NCBI GenBank assembly: GCA_023426765.1
Contig: JAEZBW010000714.1
Span: 1-13,678 of the forward strand
DNA: 13,678 nucleotides
Direction: 5' to 3'
Source: Bacillota bacterium
GTDB taxonomy: Bacteria > Bacillota > Clostridia > DSM-8532
Shown piece after piece: positions 13,667 through 13,678 of this stretch. A program made the translations under genes and the position numbers. How positions within the stretch are numbered: the first letter of the stretch is position 1; each line of letters opens with the position of its first letter. Under the pieces are notes generated by a model, which saw only the letters and a program-made list of their open reading frames with translations, was not told the origin of the DNA and ran no database searches.

Positions 13667-13678
13667 TAGTTCGCTCCA

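Larger units (their letters stand above)
13295..13678. other. Right flank without an intact gene
   Basis: About 380 bases without a complete ORF. On the plus strand, a 56-codon frame without a start (13363-13533), containing AYFDGGCVEIAEKDCYGTAS and ending VADFNGVLAGLYGCRSG, may be the tail of a lost gene; I do not recognise it. The stretch next to 13294 should contain the insertion-sequence end, but its inverted repeat cannot be identified because the other end is missing. Two repeat features lie further right. Confidence 0.3.

Noticed and set aside
1..13678. CRISPR arrays, tRNA or rRNA genes, prophage structural genes
   Set aside because: No regularly spaced direct repeats, cloverleaf sequences or ribosomal RNA segments were seen.

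Overview
The window looks like an accessory or resistance-type region of a low-GC Firmicute, most likely a clostridium. The evidence is AT-rich DNA, strong AGGAGG-type ribosome sites, a canonical isoleucine T-box riboswitch, and Firmicute-type small enzymes. Everything from the left edge to about 9.16 kb reads on the minus strand; a three-recombinase mobile element then reads on the plus strand.

Minus-strand part, in order of transcription (right to left). First comes a set of three small genes: a class I SAM methyltransferase (8432-9157), an HIT-family protein (7627-8349) and a GSxxxxxxxxxxDxD nucleotidyltransferase (6820-7542). Behind it lie two gene scraps in different frames: the C-terminus of a Nudix hydrolase and the C-terminus of a leucyl-tRNA synthetase. 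Next is a promoter (TTTACA-17-TATAAT), an isoleucine T-box leader with an ATC specifier, and a 1039-residue isoleucyl-tRNA synthetase. Its HIGH signature is permuted to GIHH, a form reported for mupirocin-hyper-resistant IleRS2. Between the T-box terminator and ileS there is an unexpected second layer. A strong Shine-Dalgarno is masked by a perfect 8-bp complement and drives a 44-codon, isoleucine-rich upstream ORF that overlaps the ileS start. A methyltransferase follows ileS and the unit ends in a hairpin terminator. Further left are another methyltransferase, whose long leader contains two short ORFs and mutually exclusive stems, and an RNHCP zinc-ribbon gene whose ribosome site and start codon are both buried in a hairpin.

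Plus-strand part. Positions 9190-12607 form a complete recombinase-in-trio (RIT) element: three tyrosine recombinases overlapping by 11 bases each, bounded by 85-bp perfect inverted repeats that are themselves nested palindromes. Its right end cuts a DDE transposase gene at the codon of the second catalytic aspartate. The missing half of that transposase is not at the left end, where a methyltransferase gene begins only 32 bases away. A fifth copy of the RIT repeat arm lies about 1 kb outside the right end, and a compact nested palindrome closes the window.

The unifying theme is a group of self-contained, individually regulated genes (methyltransferases, nucleotidyltransferase, drug-insensitive-type synthetase) with RNA-level control. 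They sit next to gene debris and a RIT element, as expected of horizontally assembled accessory DNA. Which compounds these genes act on cannot be read from the sequence.
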